From positions 1-45,012 of the forward strand of contig JAIPDS010000011.1 of assembly GCA_021737565.1 (NCBI GenBank): a DNA stretch of 45,012 nucleotides, read 5' to 3'. This DNA comes from Desulfobacteraceae bacterium (lineage in GTDB: Bacteria > Desulfobacterota > Desulfobacteria > Desulfobacterales > Desulfosalsimonadaceae). This document shows, piece after piece, positions 26,388-34,982 of this stretch. The notes under the pieces were generated by a model. The model was not told the origin of the DNA. It saw only the letters and a program-made list of their open reading frames with translations, and did no database searches. The stretch's first letter is position 1, and each line of letters opens with the position of its first letter. Made by a program: the position numbers and the translations under genes.

Positions 26388-28160
26388 ATGGTTTTCACGG
26401 TCTTACTGTATGCCTCTTTGACAATATTTGTTCTGGGGCTTGGATATAAAGCAGGCACCTGGTTCACCCGGGAAACAGGACTAACTTCCGGGCATTACAG
26501 CCCGTCAAAAAGGCTCTTCTCTGCACTGGCAGGTATTGTATCGGCAATTTTCAGCTTCAAGGTTATAAAGCTCATAGAGGTCTTTTGCCTGGACATACTG
26601 CTGCAAAGAAAAATCCTTAAGGAAAGCATCTCCCGATGGGCCATGCATATGCTTATCTTCTGGGGATTTATCCTGCTTCTTTTAATGCACGCCCTGGGAC
26701 AGATCATCACTGCTTCACTTTTCAGCGGCTACGAGCCCACCTTAAACCCTTACTTTTTTCTGAGGGACTTGTTCGGGGTAATAGTTCTTGCAGGGGTCGT
26801 AATTGCGTGTGTCAGGCGTTTTATACTCAAAATCCCCCGGCTTGTAACAACCGGCATGGATAAATATGCAATCATCATGGTCGCGGTTATCATACTTTCA
26901 GGATTTTTCCTTGAAGGCCTGAAAATTACCTCAAAAACCGAATTTTCAAACATGGTGAATAACTACGCCGGTCTTCAGGGAGAACAAGCCCGGGCACTGG
27001 AAGCTTACTGGGCAAGCGAAAACGGCCTTGTCTCTAAAGAAGTCAACCCGCCGTTTGAAAAAGACATGCTTGAACAGGGCGAAATGCTGCACCAAAGCTA
27101 TTGTGCCTACTGCCACTCCCCTGCAAAATCGGCATTTGCAAGCTTTTCAGTTGCGAAAATAATAAGCCCCGTTGCCGCGCCCCTTGACAGGGCCGGATTT
27201 GTTACAATATTTTGGTATCTCCATTTTATTTCCTGTTTTGCCGGGCTCGCATACCTGCCGTTCAGCAAAATGCTTCATATTTTTTCAACCCCCGCAAGCC
27301 TGCTGGCAAATGCAGTAATGGACGAGGAGAAATCAAAACCTGAAAACATCGCCACCCGCCAGGTCATGGAGCTTGACGCCTGCACCCACTGCTGCACCTG
27401 CAGCCTTTACTGCTCTGCGATGATGGGCTATGAAGCAAAAGGAAATTCCTATATTCTGCCCTCGGAAAAAATAGCTCCGCTAAAGGCCCTGGCCGCAGGT
27501 AAAAATCTTGATGAATCCGAAACCCGGGCCATTCTGGAAGGCATTTATCTGTGCACCAACTGCGACAGATGCACGGTTGTCTGCCCCTCGGGAATCAATC
27601 TCAGGCAGCTCTGGTTCAATGCAAGAGAAAAACTTCTCGGGCAGGGGCCTGTTGAGCCGTTAATCCTGTCCCAGCTTTCATTTGCAAGGGGCCTGAGACG
27701 CGGGCAAGTCCCTGAAGAAACTTATTTCATTCCGCTGGAAAAGGCCGAAAACGCGGTTTCCAAAAAATTTAAGCCGCTTCTTGAATCAGGCCGCCCCATA
27801 GATCTCAACATTTCCGGGTCACAAAAAGAAAGTTCGCTTATCTTAGAAACCACGTTTTCCTACTGTTTCGGCTGCCAGAACTGCACAACAGTATGCCCGG
27901 TGGTCGGAAACTATGAAAACCCAGGGGAAGAACTCGGGCTTCTGCCCCACCAGATAATGTCGTGCCTGGGACTGGGTCTTACCGAAACTGCCCTGGGAGC
28001 GAAGATGCTCTGGGATTGCCTGACCTGTTATCAGTGCCAGGAGCATTGCCCCCAGAAGGTAAAAGTCACGGATATCCTGTATGAACTCAAATACATGGCC
28101 GTTAAAAACATGGATAAAGAGGTTGTTGAAAACGACTATCAGGCCGGAGGTTTAAAATAA
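26388..28160 (+). CDS. Membrane cytochrome b/c - HdrC-like fusion, four [4Fe-4S] motifs
   Basis: The 590-residue protein reads as three parts. (1) A NarI-like membrane domain with helices at about 2-20, 44-65, 84-108, 124-142, 160-176 and 271-292; His87, His101, His279 and His297 are candidate ligands of two b hemes. (2) A loop (about 180-270) before the last helix with C-AY-CH at 239-243, a c-type heme site, so this loop should be periplasmic. (3) A cytoplasmic part with four CX2CX2CX3C motifs at Cys332-342, 389-399, 493-503 and 544-554, forming two HdrC-like double-cluster domains. It should move electrons between quinone or periplasmic cytochromes and the downstream HdrB and Sec-HdrA, 2 and 884 bases away. 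The CCG domain found in DsrK is absent from this protein. Exact partner and direction are unknown. Confidence 0.85.
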   Translation: MVFTVLLYASLTIFVLGLGYKAGTWFTRETGLTSGHYSPSKRLFSALAGIVSAIFSFKVIKLIEVFCLDILLQRKILKESISRWAMHMLIFWGFILLLLMHALGQIITASLFSGYEPTLNPYFFLRDLFGVIVLAGVVIACVRRFILKIPRLVTTGMDKYAIIMVAVIILSGFFLEGLKITSKTEFSNMVNNYAGLQGEQARALEAYWASENGLVSKEVNPPFEKDMLEQGEMLHQSYCAYCHSPAKSAFASFSVAKIISPVAAPLDRAGFVTIFWYLHFISCFAGLAYLPFSKMLHIFSTPASLLANAVMDEEKSKPENIATRQVMELDACTHCCTCSLYCSAMMGYEAKGNSYILPSEKIAPLKALAAGKNLDESETRAILEGIYLCTNCDRCTVVCPSGINLRQLWFNAREKLLGQGPVEPLILSQLSFARGLRRGQVPEETYFIPLEKAENAVSKKFKPLLESGRPIDLNISGSQKESSLILETTFSYCFGCQNCTTVCPVVGNYENPGEELGLLPHQIMSCLGLGLTETALGAKMLWDCLTCYQCQEHCPQKVKVTDILYELKYMAVKNMDKEVVENDYQAGGLK

Positions 28161-28162
28161 TC

Positions 28163-29041
28163 ATGATGCGCTACAGTTTATTTATCGGCTGCCAGATACC
28201 CGCCAGGCTACCGCAGTACGAGACAGCAGCCCGGGCGGTCTTCAGGGAGCTGGGAGTGGAGCAGGAGGATATAAGACAGTTTAACTGCTGCGGATACCCA
28301 ATGCGAAACGTGGATAAAAAAGCGTTTCTGCTTTCCTCTGTAAAAAACCTGGCCCTTTCCGAACAAGCCGGCCTTGACATGATGGTACTGTGCAACTGCT
28401 GCTTCGGGGCCCTTAAAAACGCCGAACATACCATGGCCGAACAGGGACAGATGCAGGATGAGATCAGGGAAAAACTCGGGGAAACGGGCTTTTCCTACGA
28501 GGGCAAAACCCGAATCCGCCATTATCTTTCCGTACTTTATCATGAAATAGGTATTGAAAATCTTAAAAAGCACCTTTCCCAAACCTATAATGAGCTTAAC
28601 CTGGCTGTGCAGTATGGATGCCACGCGCTCAGACCCGGCAATGTCACGGAATTCGACGATCCGGTAAATCCCTCGATTTTTGACAGCCTTGTCGGCGCAA
28701 CAGGTGCGGCAAGCGTTGACTGGACCAATAAGCTTGAATGCTGCGGCGCCCCTCTTACGGGAATAAATGATAAACTGTCAGCGGATCTTTTGACCAGGAA
28801 AGTAAAGGAGGCCGTAAAAGCGGAAGCCGACTTTTTCTGTACATCCTGTCCCTATTGCCAGATTCAGTTCGATACGGGGCAGGAGATGATTGCTGCAGAA
28901 AATCCCGGCTCCAAGCCCCTGGCCTCTATTGTTTTTCCCCAGCTTCTGGGGCTTTCAATGAATATTGATCCGCACGCACTTGGACTGGAATCAAACAGGC
29001 TCGATATAACCAGGATAAAATCCTATTTAAGCAAGGAGTAG
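28163..29041 (+). CDS. hdrB: HdrB-like heterodisulfide reductase subunit (two CCG motifs)
   Basis: This 292-residue protein contains two complete CCG motifs: FIGCQIP, FNCCGYP and CNCCFGA in the first half, and YGCHAL, ECCGAP and CTSCPYC in the second. In HdrB of methanogens each motif binds a non-cubane [4Fe-4S] cluster at which a disulfide is cleaved. Here the physiological disulfide or other acceptor is unknown; sulfate reducers lack CoM/CoB, and DsrC-like thiols are an often proposed partner. It starts 2 bases after the cytochrome/HdrC fusion and ends 3 bases before hdrA, so the three form one operon. Confidence 0.92.
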   Translation: MMRYSLFIGCQIPARLPQYETAARAVFRELGVEQEDIRQFNCCGYPMRNVDKKAFLLSSVKNLALSEQAGLDMMVLCNCCFGALKNAEHTMAEQGQMQDEIREKLGETGFSYEGKTRIRHYLSVLYHEIGIENLKKHLSQTYNELNLAVQYGCHALRPGNVTEFDDPVNPSIFDSLVGATGAASVDWTNKLECCGAPLTGINDKLSADLLTRKVKEAVKAEADFFCTSCPYCQIQFDTGQEMIAAENPGSKPLASIVFPQLLGLSMNIDPHALGLESNRLDITRIKSYLSKE

Positions 29042-29044
29042 ATA

Positions 29045-32000
29045 ATGCCACAGAAAAGCAATGGCGCTGTGCTGGTTGTGGGAGGAGGCATCACCGGAAT
29101 GCAGGCATCGCTGGACCTGGCGGATTCCGGCTACTACGTCTACCTTGTTGAAAGGTCAAGTTCTATCGGCGGGATGATGTCCCGGCTGGACAAAACATTT
29201 CCGACCAATGATTGTGCCATGTGAATTATCTCGCCCAAACTGGTCGAGGTCGGCCGGCACATCAACATAGAACTCCTGACCCTCTCAGAGGTAAACAGTA
29301 TCTCCGGCCAAGAGGGCGATTTCGAGGTCAGCATAACACAGCATCCCCGCTACGTGGATATGGACAAGTGCATAGCCTGCGGGCTGTGTGCTGAAAAATG
29401 CCCGAAAAAGGTCCCCAACGAATACGACGGAGGCCTTTCCAAACGCAAGGCTGTTTATGTGCAGTACGCCCAGGCGGTGCCGCTTAAATATGTCATAGAC
29501 CCGGTGAACTGCATAAAGCTCACCAAGGGCAAGTGCGGGATATGCGAAAAAAAGTGCCCCACGGGAGCGATCAACTACGAGGATGAAAAAAAAGATATAA
29601 CCCTTAACGTCGGGGCGGTGGTACTCTCCCAGGGAAGCGAGACCTTTGATCCGTCTGTTCACGACACTTTCGGCTACAACAAGTATTCCAACATCGTAAC
29701 CAGCCTGGAGTTTGAAAGGATCCTTTCGGCCTCCGGGCCTTACGGGGGACACCTTGTAAGGCCGTCGGATAAAAAAGAGCCGGAAAAAATTGCATGGCTC
29801 CAGTGCATAGGCTCCAGGGATGAGCACATAGGAGCCAGGGGATACTGCTCTGCTGTATGCTGCACTTACGCGGTAAAAGAAGCGATGCTTGCAAAGGAGC
29901 ACAGCAAGTCCGGGCTGGATACCGCTGTATTCTACATTGACATCCGCACCAACGGAAAAGACTTTGAAAAATACTACAACCGGGCAAAGGATGAATTGGG
30001 AGTCCGGTTTATCAAAAGCAAAGTCACGGGAATACCGCCTGTCGAAGAGACAGGAAAACACCTTATCAGATACATTGATGAATCCGGCAAAAGGTGCGAA
30101 GAAGAATTCGACATGGTGGTGCTTTCCGCCGGCCTGGGGACAACCCGGCAGAGCGCGGAACTTGGGAAAAAACTGGGTATTGAACTGAATCACTACAGCT
30201 TTGCCGAGACCGGCAGCTTTGCACCGGTGACCTCTTCGGTGCCGGGAATTTACGTTTGCGGAGCATTTCAGGCACCCAAGGATATTCCTTCTTCTGTAAT
30301 TGATTCCAGCGCCGCTGCCGGCGTGGTCGGCTCCAGGCTGTCAGACTCCCGTTGGAGCCAGACCAAAAAGAAACAGCTGCCTGAAGAAAAAAACGTGGCA
30401 GGGGACCCGCCCCGCATAGGAGTGTTTGTCTGCTGCTGCGGCACCAATATCGCGGGTGTCGTAAACGTGCCCGAGGTGGTTGAATTTGTAAAGGACCTTC
30501 CCTTTGTTGCCTATGCAGAGCAGAACATGTTCAGCTGCGCCCAGGATACACAGGACAAAATGGCAAAGGTTATCCAGGAGCAAGACTTAAACCGTATCGT
30601 GGTGGCCGCATGCACCCCCAAAACCCATGAGCCTCTTTTCCAGGAAACCCTCCAGAACGCCGGCATAAACAAGTATCTGTTTGAAATGGTCAACATCCGT
30701 AACCAATGCTCCTGGGTTCACAAGCAAAACCCTGAAAAAGCTACTGAAAAGGCCAAGGATCTTATAAAGATGTCGGTTGCAAAAGCCGCCGGCATTGAGC
30801 CTTTAAAAGAGCCGATACTTCAGATACACCAGCGGGCAATGGTTATCGGAGGCGGGGTTGGGGGGATGACTGCGGCGGAAAACCTCGCGCTCCAGGGCTA
30901 TGAAGTCGATCTTGTGGAGCGCGAAGACGCCCTGGGCGGAAATGCCAGGTTCGTACATAAAACCTGGAGGGGGGAAGATGTCCAGAAATTTGTATCCCAA
31001 ACGGCGGAGAAAATTGAAGACACCCAAAATATCACGGTGCATCTGAATTCGGACATAAAAAACGTGGACGGATTTGTGGGTGATTTCAAAACAACCATTG
31101 AAAAAAACGGGCGGGAAGAAACCCTTGAGCACGGAGTTGCGGTCATAGCCTCAGGGGCCTCTGAATACAAACCCGAGGGACTGTACCTTTACGGCGATGA
31201 CAGCCGCGTGATAACGGGTCTTGAGCTTCAGAAGCGCTTTGTCGAAAAGGATGAATCCCTTAAAAAAGTCAACTCCGCTGTATTCATACAATGCGTCGGC
31301 TCAAGAATACCCGAAAGACCATATTGTTCCAAGCTTTGCTGCACCCAGTCCATCAAAAGCGCACTCGAATTCAAAAGGCTTAAGCCTGAAACCGATGTAT
31401 TTATAATCTACAGGGACATGCGCCCCTACGGCTTAAGAGAAGACCTCTACCGGCAGGCACGGGCCGAAGGCATAAAATTTATAAAATATGACTTTGACAA
31501 GGGCCTGGATGTAGACAAAGAAAACGGTGATCTTAAGGTCAGTTTCACGGATTTTGTGTTAAGGCGGCAAATGACAATCAATCCCGACCTGGTGGTGCTC
31601 GCCTCTGCAATAGTCCGCGAAAAAGACGATCCGCTGGCAAGATTCTTCAAGGTTACCCAGAACGACGACGGCTTTTACGTGGAAGCCCATATGAAGCTGA
31701 GACCGGTGGATTTTGCAACAGACGGGGTCTTTTTGTGCGGCCTTGCTCATGCCCCGAAACCCCTGGATGAGTCAATCGCCCAGGCCCAGGCTGCTGCAGC
31801 CAGGGCTGTAACACTTCTTTCGGCAAAATCAATTCCGGTAAGCGGCACCGTTGCCCAGGTAAATCCTTCACTGTGTGCAAGCTGCGGGGTCTGCGTATCC
31901 ATCTGCCCTTATTCGGCCCCCCGTTTCAGCGAAAAAACAGGCAAGGCCGAAATAGAGTCCGCACTCTGCAAGGGCTGCGGGTTATGCGTGGCATCCTGCC

Positions 32001-32077
32001 GCTCAGGGGCTATTGAACTAAAGGGCTTCGGGGAAGGCCAGATCATGTCAATGATCGATGCCTCCATGGCAAACTGA
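29045..32077 (+). CDS. hdrA: HdrA-like flavoprotein, double module, selenocysteine at UGA codon 60
   Basis: Read through one in-frame TGA (29222-29224), the gene encodes 1010 residues; the ATG at 29045 has AGGAG six bases upstream. Module 1: FAD fold GGGITG at 13-18, the HdrA motif TFPTNDCAM-Sec-IISPK around Sec60, and two clusters (Cys109/112/115/119 and Cys156/164/167/171). Module 2: the usual HdrA N-terminal domain (GVFVCCCGTN at Cys463-465), a second FAD fold GGGVGG near 602, and a C-terminal 2x[4Fe-4S] domain (Cys944-954, Cys975-985). Module 2 lacks the Cys/Sec motif after its FAD site. The frame is open and conserved on both sides of the TGA, which most HdrA proteins replace by Cys; Sec-HdrA is known in methanococci and deltaproteobacteria. 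It should pass electrons between HdrB/HdrC-like subunits and pyridine nucleotide or ferredoxin. Starting at 29354 would remove the FAD site. Confidence 0.93.
29222..29250 (+). promoter_or_regulatory. UGA-Sec codon and candidate bacterial SECIS hairpin
   Basis: Right after the TGA, ATCTCG (29228-29233) pairs with CGAGGT (29245-29250, one G-U pair). The 11-base loop CCCAAACTGGT contains GGT. Bacterial SECIS elements lie just 3' of the UGA inside the coding sequence and often show a GGU in the apical loop for SelB. The stem is short, so the fold needs testing. Confidence 0.6.
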
Positions 32078-32082
32078 AAAAT

Positions 32083-32120
32083 CCGGGCCGAGGCCCGGGG
32101 AAAATTATAATCCCCCGGGC
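32083..32120. terminator. GC-rich hairpins between convergent hdrA and nfnB
   Basis: CCGGGC-CGAG-GCCCGG (about 32083-32098) and GCCCGGGG (32093-32100) with CCCCGGGC (32113-32120) compete for the same bases. They lie between two stop codons. No T-tract follows, so they are not textbook intrinsic terminators. Confidence 0.45.
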
Positions 32121-32130
32121 TGCCCGGCTC

Positions 32131-33543
32131 CTACCACCCTATGGTCAGGTAGTCGTGTATGGAGTCAGCGGCTGTTCTTCCGGCTCCCATGGCAAGAATA
32201 ACCGTGGCCTGTCCTGTTACGATATCGCCTCCGGCCCACACCCCCTTTTTGGTGGTTTTGCCGGTCTTCGGATCAGCGGCAATATATCCCCTGGAATTCA
32301 GCTTTATTTCCGGATCAGAAGCCGTAAGCAGCGGATTCGCACCCGCGCCCACTGCGACCACCGCCAGGTCGCAATCCATTATAAACTCCGAGCCTTCTAT
32401 GGGGACCGGCCGCCTGCGGCCGGATTCATCGGGTTCGCCAAGCTCCATCTGCTGGCACTCCATTTTAGCCAGCCGGCCGTTTTCATCTCCGATAAAACGG
32501 ATCGGATTGGTCAGAAGATGAAATTCTATCCCCTCTTCCTCTGCGTGATGAATTTCAGCCGCCCTGGCGGGCATCTCTTCCCTGGAGCGCCGGTAGACGA
32601 TCCGCACGCGCTCCGCCCCCAGCCGCATGGCTGTGCGGGCCGAATCCATGGCAACGTTGCCGGCGCCGATAACGGCGACATTCTTTCCCTTTATAATAGG
32701 GGTGTCATATTTCGGGAAAAGATAAGCCTTCATCAGGTTGGCTCTTGTCAAATACTCATTGGCAGAGAAAACACCTATAAAGTTTTCGCCGGCTATGTTC
32801 AAAAACCTGGGGAGCCCGGCCCCAACACCGATATAAATTGCATCATAGCCTTCCTCAAAAAGCTCGTCGAGGCTTACGGTGCGGCCCACCACCCTGTTTA
32901 CCTCTATGCGTAAACCCAATTTTTCAAGGGCTGCCACCTCCGAGGCGACAATGTCCTTTGGAAGCCTGAATTCGGGTATGCCGTAAACCAGCACACCACC
33001 GGTCTTGTGAAAGGCCTCCAGAAGGGTTACGTCATGGCCTTTTAACAGCAGGTCTCCTGCAACCGTCAGTCCCGAAGGACCTGAACCCACGATCGCCACC
33101 TTTTTGCCTGTCGGAGCAGCCTTCTCCGGGAGCTCTCCCCCGCCATGCTCCATTGCATAATCCGCGGCAAACCGCTCCAGGTTGCCTATGGCAAGGGGCT
33201 CATCCTTTTTGCCCAGTATGCATTCGCCTTCACACTGAATTTCCTGTGGGCATACCCTCCCGCAAATTGCAGGAAGACTGTTTCTTGTCCATATGGTCTG
33301 GATTGCCCCTGAATAATCACCGTCTGCTATCTGTCTGACAAAACCGGGAATATCCACCTGAACCGGGCAACCGGTCACGCAGGACGGCTTTTTGCATTGA
33401 AGACAGCGCTGAGCTTCCGCCATTGCAGTCCCCGCGCTATATCCAAGCGGAACCTCATCAAAATTGAGCTTCCTGACCTCCGGAGCCCGCTCGGACATTG
33501 GCTGGCGCGGTATTTTTTTCTTCTTTGCCTGTTTTTCAGTCAT
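32131..33543 (-). CDS. nfnB: NADPH-dependent flavoprotein, NfnB / GltD-like large subunit
   Basis: This 470-residue protein resembles the small subunit of glutamate synthase. Next to an NfnA-type gene it is best read as the large subunit of the electron-bifurcating NADH-dependent ferredoxin:NADP oxidoreductase. The N-terminal domain has Cys sets CLQCKKPSCVTGC and CGRVCPQEIQCEGEC for two [4Fe-4S] clusters. VAIVGSGPSGL near 145 binds FAD, and VAVIGAGNVAMDSARTA near 288 binds NADPH; the C-terminal GGDIVTGQATVI closes the FAD site. The ATG at 33543 has GGAGG six bases upstream. No large glutamate synthase subunit is near. It ends convergent to hdrA. Confidence 0.9.
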   Translation of the reverse strand: MTEKQAKKKKIPRQPMSERAPEVRKLNFDEVPLGYSAGTAMAEAQRCLQCKKPSCVTGCPVQVDIPGFVRQIADGDYSGAIQTIWTRNSLPAICGRVCPQEIQCEGECILGKKDEPLAIGNLERFAADYAMEHGGGELPEKAAPTGKKVAIVGSGPSGLTVAGDLLLKGHDVTLLEAFHKTGGVLVYGIPEFRLPKDIVASEVAALEKLGLRIEVNRVVGRTVSLDELFEEGYDAIYIGVGAGLPRFLNIAGENFIGVFSANEYLTRANLMKAYLFPKYDTPIIKGKNVAVIGAGNVAMDSARTAMRLGAERVRIVYRRSREEMPARAAEIHHAEEEGIEFHLLTNPIRFIGDENGRLAKMECQQMELGEPDESGRRRPVPIEGSEFIMDCDLAVVAVGAGANPLLTASDPEIKLNSRGYIAADPKTGKTTKKGVWAGGDIVTGQATVILAMGAGRTAADSIHDYLTIGW

Positions 33544-33585
33544 TTTATCCTCCATACTCGATCCCAAAGCGGCAGTCCCATGATT

Positions 33586-34419
33586 TTACAAAGCCTCTGA
33601 TTCACAAAACTCATCGTAAGCCTGTTTTTCCTGCTGTTCATAGGCACGCAGCCGATCCATGAGATTGTCATAATCAACTTTGTGCCCGTCAAACTCCGGG
33701 CCGTCAACACAGGCGAACTTTGTCTCGCCCCCTGCCGAAACCCTGCAGCAACCGCACATTCCGGTTCCGTCGATCATTATGGGATTCAGGCTTACCAGTG
33801 TTTTCACGTTATAATCGTAGGTCATCTTCGACACGAACTTCATCATGGGCACAGGGCCGATTGCCACCGCCAGGTCAGCCTTGTTTTTCTCAAGAACCTC
33901 CTTTAAAACCTCGGTAACAAAACCCTTGCGGCCATAGGAGCCGTCATCCGTGCATACATGAAGCTCGTCTGATACAGAACGCATTTTATCCTCAAGGATT
34001 AAAAGGTCCTTGGTTCTGGCGCCTATGATGCTGATGACCTCGTTGCCGGTTTCCTTAAATCCCCTGGTGATCGGAAACAGCACTGCAATGCCGGTCCCGC
34101 CGCCCACGCACACGACCCTGCCCACCTTTTCGATATCAGTAGGTTTGCCCAGGGGGCCGATTACGTCCTGATAAGCATCCCCCACCCCCAGGGTCTTAAA
34201 AAGCGCGGTGGACTTGCCCACAACCATGTAAATCACAGTAATGGTCCCCTTGTTAGCATCAAGGTCCGAGATGGTAAGCGGAATGCGCTCGCCTGTCTCA
34301 TTTGCCTTTAATATCACGAACTGCCCGGGCTTTGCCTTGGATGCAATCCGCGGCGCCTCGATTTCGTTTAAAATGACCGTATCACCGGCCATGGATTCGC
34401 GCCCCACGATTTTAAACAT
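33586..34419 (-). CDS. nfnA: Ferredoxin-NAD(P) reductase-type subunit NfnA (SudB-like)
   Basis: The 277-residue protein is the FAD/NAD(H) subunit of the Nfn pair. An N-terminal flavin barrel (ERIPLTISD near 44-52 binds FAD) is followed by the NAD fold (VCVGGGTGIAVLFP near 104) and a C-terminal [2Fe-2S] site with CGCC plus Cys in the GMCGCCRV and FACVDGPEF segments near 222-240. The same fold occurs in dihydroorotate dehydrogenase PyrK and 'sulfide dehydrogenase' SudB; the downstream NfnB-like gene, 42 bases on, decides for Nfn. The complex couples NADH, NADPH and ferredoxin pools. Its start abuts a decayed HdrA/kinase relic. Confidence 0.9.
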   Translation of the reverse strand: MFKIVGRESMAGDTVILNEIEAPRIASKAKPGQFVILKANETGERIPLTISDLDANKGTITVIYMVVGKSTALFKTLGVGDAYQDVIGPLGKPTDIEKVGRVVCVGGGTGIAVLFPITRGFKETGNEVISIIGARTKDLLILEDKMRSVSDELHVCTDDGSYGRKGFVTEVLKEVLEKNKADLAVAIGPVPMMKFVSKMTYDYNVKTLVSLNPIMIDGTGMCGCCRVSAGGETKFACVDGPEFDGHKVDYDNLMDRLRAYEQQEKQAYDEFCESEAL

Positions 34420-34429
34420 AGCGTTTCCT

Positions 34430-34982
34430 CCGATGTTGAATTTTGCAAACTTATTTTACTGCTTTTAAGAAGCCCCGTGCCTTCGCACGGCCGGCTTTCC
34501 ATGCGGATAAGGTCGCCGTCCCCGCCCACTAAAACCCTGACCTTCCCGCCTTCGGGCGTGTATCGGATTGCTTTTGAGACAAGATTTGCGATCACCTCTC
34601 CCAGATTTGTGCGGTTACCCATCACCTCTACACTATCACTGTCCTCGTCAAAATCCAGTGAGATCGATGCTCCGGCAGCCTTTTCCCTGTAAAACGCGGT
34701 TTGTTCAGAGGCCAGTTCGCGCAGATCCAGGGCTTCTCTTTTCTGACAAAAGATTTATAAGCCTGCTCATCCTGGACTTTTCTGCGGTACACTTGTCCGC
34801 ATCTATATAGCGGGGCGCGGTTTTCAGGGTTACCCTGAAATCCCCGGCCTCACCCTCAACCTCTTCAACCGTTGTCATGGGCTTGAGATCAATCCGGAGC
34901 TGCCTGCCGCTTTCGGAAAGATGCGGGGAAATCGTGCACAGATCGCAATTGTTGGTTGGAAAGGTACGGAAAAGGCCGTTTT
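34430..34982 (-). pseudogene. Relic: HdrA fragment joined to histidine-kinase fragment
   Basis: Translating from 34980 downwards gives an HdrA piece: RTFPTNNCDLCTISPH, then GDFRVTLKTAPRYIDADKC, which aligns with residues 50-109 of the Sec-HdrA in this window and has Cys where that protein has Sec. It stops at 34783 and runs directly into a kinase-like piece (RMSRLINLL). After a frameshift near 34740, this continues as ALDLRELASEQ and an ATP-binding N-box (NLVSKAIRYTPEGG, with Lys in place of the usual Asn). There is no start codon, and both ends are cut off by mazG and nfnA. It is a deletion scar, not a working gene. Any function of the small remaining frame (34625-34368) is unlikely. Confidence 0.8.

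Noticed and set aside
26388-28160. Calling the fusion protein DsrK, HmcF or an EtfAB:quinone oxidoreductase
   Set aside because: Those carry CCG domains in the same chain; here the CCG motifs are only in the next gene and the chain has four [4Fe-4S] motifs plus a CxxCH.
29222-29224. In-frame TGA read as a nonsense mutation or as proof of a pseudogene
   Set aside because: Sequence on both sides is conserved and open, the codon replaces exactly one conserved Cys, and a hairpin follows; selenocysteine explains it better.
29354-32077. HdrA starting at the GTG at 29354
   Set aside because: This would drop the first FAD-binding motif and the TFPTNDC motif, and there is no ribosome site; the ATG at 29045 has AGGAG at good distance.
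32131-33543. Glutamate synthase small subunit
   Set aside because: No large subunit is nearby and an NfnA-type flavoprotein lies immediately upstream, so NfnB is the better reading.
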